This document shows positions 54,658 to 58,657 of a stretch of 58,657 bases of DNA, piece after piece. This DNA is from Sulfurovum sp. UBA1140 (GTDB taxonomy: Bacteria; Campylobacterota; Campylobacteria; Campylobacterales; Sulfurovaceae). Position numbers and translations under genes: made by a program. The notes beneath the pieces are model-generated. The model saw nothing but the letters and a program-made list of their open reading frames with translations. It was not told where the DNA came from and did no database searches. Each line of letters begins with the position of its first letter. The stretch's first letter is position 1. Where the stretch lies: the NCBI GenBank assembly GCA_002311915.1, contig DCAF01000026.1, positions 37,268-95,924 of the forward strand, in the 5' to 3' direction.

Positions 54658-54938
54658 TATTTTTATTTCTTCCTTATTTTTAACAATAAATAAAACAGCG
54701 ACTTATTACAATCAAAATTATAATTTTAACTCCTCTAAAGTAACTCTTTGACAAATGCATCAAACCAAATAACATATTTCGAGATATTAAATCGCTACAA
54801 GTCAAGTGTTATGAGGTAAATTATCTGATTTAAGTTTAGCTTTGATGAATTAAATAGAGATATTAAGTGGAGAAATCAAGTATATAAACTGTAAAATACG
54901 CTTAAAAAAATATAAATCAATAGGATACAAAATTAAGT
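54658..54938. other. AT-rich gap after tRNA-Leu
   Basis: 281 nt with no coding signal. It has several A/T runs and no visible duplicate of the tRNA 3' end. A weak ribosome binding site (AGGAT) lies at its right end before the 54939 start. This is where the left junction of an inserted element would lie. Confidence 0.4.
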
Positions 54939-55793
54939 ATGAAAAAAATCAAAACATCATTTTCTGGTCATGATAAATTTGATTGTAAAATAGATTGGAT
55001 TACAAAAGGTTTAGAAGCCTATCAAGAAGACAACACTATATTTATGCAATCAAATATTGAAGCGACTATTTCAAAACTAGGGCTTGGAAGCAATATGGTT
55101 AAATCATTAAATCATTGGATGAAAGTTTTTGCGTTGATTGATGAAGAAAAACTAACTATGCTTGGGCAGACTATTTTAGATAATGACCCCTATTTGGAAA
55201 ATAGTGATACACTTTGGATATTGCATTGGAATTTGGTTAAGCATAGAGAAAAAGCTTCGTTGTATCATCTGTTTTTTAATAAAATTTATCCACATAAATT
55301 TTCTAAAGATGAGATTGTTGAGTATATCGCTTCTTGGTTGAATGAAAATGAGATTAAGTTGTCTCCTACTACGCTGAATGCTGATGTTGATGTTCTTATA
55401 CGAATGTATAATAACAACCATGGTGAAAATCATAGTATGAGTCTTTTATCAGAGTTGAATATTGTTACAAAATTATCGCAAAGCAGTTATTCTTTAAATA
55501 TTAATGCCGTTGCTCCTATCTCAGATGAACTATTTTTATATATTTTGTGTGATTACATTGAGATGCAGTATGGTTCAAATGTGACTTCAATCTCTATTGA
55601 TGATATTCAACGAGGTAAACTAAGTATACAAAAAAGTCTGTGTATGAGTGAGCATTCGTTGTATGGAAAAATAGATAAGTTATCAAAGCTTACAGATAAT
55701 AAATTTAGCTATTCTGAAACAGCAGGTATTAGACAGATTTATATAACTGAGCAGATGGATAAATCGCTTATACTAGACAAGATATATGGATAA
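54939..55793 (+). CDS. sspB: DUF4007 protein, SspB-like component of DNA phosphorothioation
   Basis: The 284-aa protein opens with FSGHDKFDCKIDWITKGLEA, the hallmark FSGHexF...W.kKG of DUF4007. It is followed by LGLGSNMVKSLNHWMKVF and DPYLENSDTLWILHWNLV, both conserved in the family. DUF4007 is the domain of SspB, the DNA-nicking subunit of the single-strand phosphorothioation system SspABCD. The next gene, 9 nt downstream, is a very large P-loop ATPase, as sspC follows sspB. The gene is more AT-rich than its left neighbours and lies just after a tRNA. The domain call is strong; the Ssp assignment is inferred from domain and neighbour. Confidence 0.8.
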   Translation: MKKIKTSFSGHDKFDCKIDWITKGLEAYQEDNTIFMQSNIEATISKLGLGSNMVKSLNHWMKVFALIDEEKLTMLGQTILDNDPYLENSDTLWILHWNLVKHREKASLYHLFFNKIYPHKFSKDEIVEYIASWLNENEIKLSPTTLNADVDVLIRMYNNNHGENHSMSLLSELNIVTKLSQSSYSLNINAVAPISDELFLYILCDYIEMQYGSNVTSISIDDIQRGKLSIQKSLCMSEHSLYGKIDKLSKLTDNKFSYSETAGIRQIYITEQMDKSLILDKIYG

Positions 55794-55802
55794 AGGATAG
55801 CA

Positions 55803-58657
55803 GTGTTCTCTTATAAGAATGAACTTACTCTAAAAAATAGGTTTAATAAGTCTACCAATATTATACATGATAAAGAAGATTGTAAAGATTATATTATTAC
55901 TCAATCTACCAAAGATACATTAAAAACTTTTTTTAAACTTGATTATCATAATTCTATAGCACTAATTGGTCCTTTTGGTTGTGGAAAATCTTCACTACTT
56001 TTATATATTAATACATTGTTGGCACAGAGTGAAAATAGTAAACGATGTTTAACACAACTTAAAAAGAGTGATAAGCAACTGTTTAAAATGTATGAAGTCT
56101 TTAGTAAAAGTAGAGAGTTTATACGGGTTAAAATAGTGGGAGAACATATCTCATTTAAATCTCAATTTAAAAGTGCTATGTTTGAGCATACTGCTTTTAA
56201 ATCAACACAGAAGTATTTAAAAGAAAATGAACTTTTTCAAATGAGTAAGGCTTTAGTATTTTTAGATAAAGATTTAAAGAAAAGTAACTATACCGATATA
56301 CTTTTTTTCATTGATGAGTTTGGAAAGTTTATAGAGTATGGACTAGAAGATACTAACTCTAATGATATTTTTGATTTACAAACATTATCAGAGTATATTA
56401 ATAAAAAAAGCAACTATAAATTGATTATATCTCTACATAAAGCATTTAGTGAATATACAAACACTCTTACAAGTATGACCTATACAGATTGGGATAAGAT
56501 ACAAGGACGATTTGAAAATATTGTTTTCAGAGATGATTACTATGAGATGCTTAATATATTTAAAGAGACCATCTCTTTGAAAAAGAGTGAACCGATAGGA
56601 GAGGCACAGAAGTTAATTGGCTCAATTTGTGATGAGTCAATATTAACCGAAAGTTCTAATATTGAACTGTTTGAAAAGATTACACCGATTCATCCTTTTT
56701 CTGCTATTGCTATATCTGAAATATTTACACGGTATTTTCAAAATCAACGCTCTATTTTTTCCTTTCTTTTTTCTACCGAACCTCATGCTTTTCAAGAGTT
56801 TATCTCTAAAGAGCAAGAGAAAGTAATATTATACTCTTTATCCAACTTATATGAGTATGTGAGTTATTTACTTAAAGTTTATAATATTCTTTTACCAGAT
56901 AGAGAGATATGGTATAAGGCTGAACATAGATTACAAGATATTAGAACTAGAACAGAAATAAAACAAGATATTATTAAAACGATTGCTCTTATTCATTCGT
57001 TTAAACTCTCAAATACAGTTTTAACTGATGAGAAACATCTTGCTTTAGCCTTATCAGATAGATACTCAAAAAAAGAGATTATGGTTACAATTAGTGAGCT
57101 TGTTGATGAAAATATATTGGTTTATCAAGAGCAAACAAAATCTTTTTCACTTTTAGAAGATTCAAATATTAATATCAATAAAGAGTTAAAAAAAAGGTTA
57201 GAAGAGAATAAGAATATTGATTTTGAAAAGAAATTAAACGATTTTGTTATTGATAAATTTTTAGTAGCAAAAAGATATTTTGTTGAGTATGGAACTAAAC
57301 GATATTTTGAAAAAGTTTATGTTTTAAAGAGTGAAAACTTAAAAAATACTACTTATAAAATATTGTTTTCAGATAGTGATAAAGCGTTATTAAAACAAGA
57401 GAGTATAGATTCTCCAAAATCTGTTTTTATCCCTTTAGAAAATTTATCTCATCTAAAAGTGCTAATAAAAAAGATGTATCTACTTGAAGAGATACGAGAA
57501 GAGTTTTCTGCGATAATTAGTATTGATACCAAAGAGATTATGGATAATATGCTAAGTGATTATACAATTACACTTGAAAAGTTACTTAATGCAAGTTATA
57601 TGAATGGTTCTATTTTCTACAAAGGAGAAGAGTTTGGATATAGTTCTAAAAAGTTACAAGAGACTTTAAGTGCGATTGCTAAAGAGTCCTATCCTGATAC
57701 ACCGAGAATTAATAATTATACTTTTAATCACACCATTGCTCATAAAGGAGCAAGTACAACTACTGTAAAAAAACTTTTTGAAGGCATGTTGGAAAGTAGT
57801 CATTTAAAAAACTTGGGAATAGAAAAACTTCCTGCTGAAAAAGCTCTGTATCTATCGGTTATAGAAAAAGCAGGTATTCATAAAAAGCTAGAAGATGATA
57901 GTTATATTTTAAGTGAACCAACTGAGTTGAACTTTTCAAATGTATGGAGATATATATCTAAACTATTGTCTAAAAAGCTTCCATTAGATGTGTTGATAAA
58001 CAGATTAGAAGAAGAGCCTTATGGACTTAATCGAACTACTGCACTGTTTGTTATATCACTCTTTGTCTTAGTTCATAGAGAGAAAGTAAATATTTTTAGA
58101 GATAATACCTATACTTATGTGTTAACAATAGATATGCTAATGAACATGTGGAAAGCGAGTCAAAAATTTCAATTACAACTTATTGAGTTGTCTAAAAAAG
58201 AGCAAAATCTATTTAAAAACTATGTAGAAATTGCTACAGATTTTTCAGAGTATAGTTACTCTAAAGAGAAGGTAGTTTCTATCATAAAAACTTTACATGG
58301 CAAATTTTCGGTTTTACCTGCTTATGCTAAACAGACTCAAAAGTTATCGAAAGAGGCGATTGCTCTACGGAGTGCGATTATCTCTATGAAAGACCCCAAA
58401 GATGCTTTTTTTATAAAATTTCCCAAGGCTTTAGGCTATAAAACTATAGATAATATTTCTAATGATGAGTTTATAGAGAAGTTTAAAAAAGCATTTAATG
58501 AAGTAGCCCTAGCTTATAAAGATGAAGTAGTGAATTTTGAAAAGTATTTTTCAGAGATTTTTCATTTTGAGAGTCAATCATTTCCTTATGCGAATGCGTT
58601 ATTGGAGTTAGCAAAGAAACTAGAAAAAATTGAAGCCTTAGATATTCAAACAAAAGC
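55803..58657 (+). CDS. Very large P-loop ATPase, SspC-like (partial, runs off window)
   Basis: An uninterrupted frame of 951 codons reaches the window end without a stop. The GTG start at 55803 has AAAGGA 5 nt upstream and follows the DUF4007 stop by 9 nt. Walker A is LIGPFGCGKSSLLLYI (P-loop about 56-64). Walker B is ILFFIDEFGKF (Asp171, Glu172). A conserved block near 297-327 reads HPFSAIAISEIFTRYFQNQR then SIFSFLFSTEP, typical of large ATPases from defence loci. The remaining 620 residues are helical and Lys/Glu-rich. Best reading: SspC or a related BREX/Dnd-type ATPase. Confidence 0.8.
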   Translation, partial: MFSYKNELTLKNRFNKSTNIIHDKEDCKDYIITQSTKDTLKTFFKLDYHNSIALIGPFGCGKSSLLLYINTLLAQSENSKRCLTQLKKSDKQLFKMYEVFSKSREFIRVKIVGEHISFKSQFKSAMFEHTAFKSTQKYLKENELFQMSKALVFLDKDLKKSNYTDILFFIDEFGKFIEYGLEDTNSNDIFDLQTLSEYINKKSNYKLIISLHKAFSEYTNTLTSMTYTDWDKIQGRFENIVFRDDYYEMLNIFKETISLKKSEPIGEAQKLIGSICDESILTESSNIELFEKITPIHPFSAIAISEIFTRYFQNQRSIFSFLFSTEPHAFQEFISKEQEKVILYSLSNLYEYVSYLLKVYNILLPDREIWYKAEHRLQDIRTRTEIKQDIIKTIALIHSFKLSNTVLTDEKHLALALSDRYSKKEIMVTISELVDENILVYQEQTKSFSLLEDSNININKELKKRLEENKNIDFEKKLNDFVIDKFLVAKRYFVEYGTKRYFEKVYVLKSENLKNTTYKILFSDSDKALLKQESIDSPKSVFIPLENLSHLKVLIKKMYLLEEIREEFSAIISIDTKEIMDNMLSDYTITLEKLLNASYMNGSIFYKGEEFGYSSKKLQETLSAIAKESYPDTPRINNYTFNHTIAHKGASTTTVKKLFEGMLESSHLKNLGIEKLPAEKALYLSVIEKAGIHKKLEDDSYILSEPTELNFSNVWRYISKLLSKKLPLDVLINRLEEEPYGLNRTTALFVISLFVLVHREKVNIFRDNTYTYVLTIDMLMNMWKASQKFQLQLIELSKKEQNLFKNYVEIATDFSEYSYSKEKVVSIIKTLHGKFSVLPAYAKQTQKLSKEAIALRSAIISMKDPKDAFFIKFPKALGYKTIDNISNDEFIEKFKKAFNEVALAYKDEVVNFEKYFSEIFHFESQSFPYANALLELAKKLEKIEALDIQTK

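Noticed and set aside
55176..55433. 85-aa minus-strand ORF within the DUF4007 gene
   Set aside because: Antisense to conserved DUF4007 motifs.
54939..55793. Integrase or antitoxin as identity of the gene after tRNA-Leu
   Set aside because: No tyrosine-recombinase or DNA-binding motif; the FSGHDKF and DPYLENSDTLW signatures fit DUF4007.

Overview
The window reads as a chromosomal segment of a Campylobacterota (Epsilonproteobacteria) species, most like the marine/vent chemolithotrophs related to Sulfurovum or Sulfurimonas. This rests on the protein families present: a CetB-like PAS energy-taxis protein, a histidine kinase with the HQWRQPL H-box typical of this phylum, a FabL-type enoyl-ACP reductase, a separate GlyS chain, and KdsC-LptC and DapA-FabL-PgsA neighbourhoods. 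AT-rich intergenic regions with TATAAT boxes and weak -35 elements fit as well. The genus is an inference; no rRNA is present.

Layout. 1-6400: the end of a DEAD-box helicase (frameshifted near its C-terminus), an M48 lipoprotein protease, TrmL plus a tiny membrane ORF, a PAS sensor, ArgG, and then a patch of decayed accessory DNA. That patch holds an AAA ATPase fragment, a DUF2130 protein with a small membrane partner, and a TnpB remnant of an IS200/IS605 element. 6400-20770: housekeeping genes (GreA-ArgC, a FIST-domain histidine kinase, YggS-RseP, PgsA, FabL-DapA-M16 protease-PyrD, an outer-membrane barrel, and a ZnuABC-type zinc/manganese importer). 20800-34400: an SLT-domain protein, a TauE/SafE exporter, UvrA, a LptC-KdsC-HisB-RlpA run, an MltD-like transglycosylase, TatD, an NlpC/P60 lipoprotein and GlyS. 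34400-44700: a radical SAM/SPASM enzyme, then a tightly packed operon collinear with the MSHA pilus cluster (mshI-J-K-L-M-N, an extra ORF, then mshE-G). No pilin genes follow it. 44750-54513: PolA, a decayed response regulator, PurL, an acidic secreted protein, an N-end-rule aminoacyltransferase (Bpt), FtsK and HU. 54573-58657: a tRNA-Leu, followed by an AT-rich gap and two genes that look foreign. These are a DUF4007 (SspB-like) protein and a very large P-loop ATPase (SspC-like) that runs off the window.

Functional reading. Most of the window is core metabolism (arginine, lysine, histidine, pyrimidine and purine synthesis), envelope assembly and DNA maintenance. The two most interesting modules are (1) the putative Ssp-type DNA phosphorothioation/defence locus starting directly after tRNA-Leu and (2) the MSHA-like secretion/pilus machine without linked pilins. 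Smaller points are a family of dispersed palindromic repeats at gene 3' ends (four copies), three decayed genes, and several perfect inverted repeats at promoters or gene ends.
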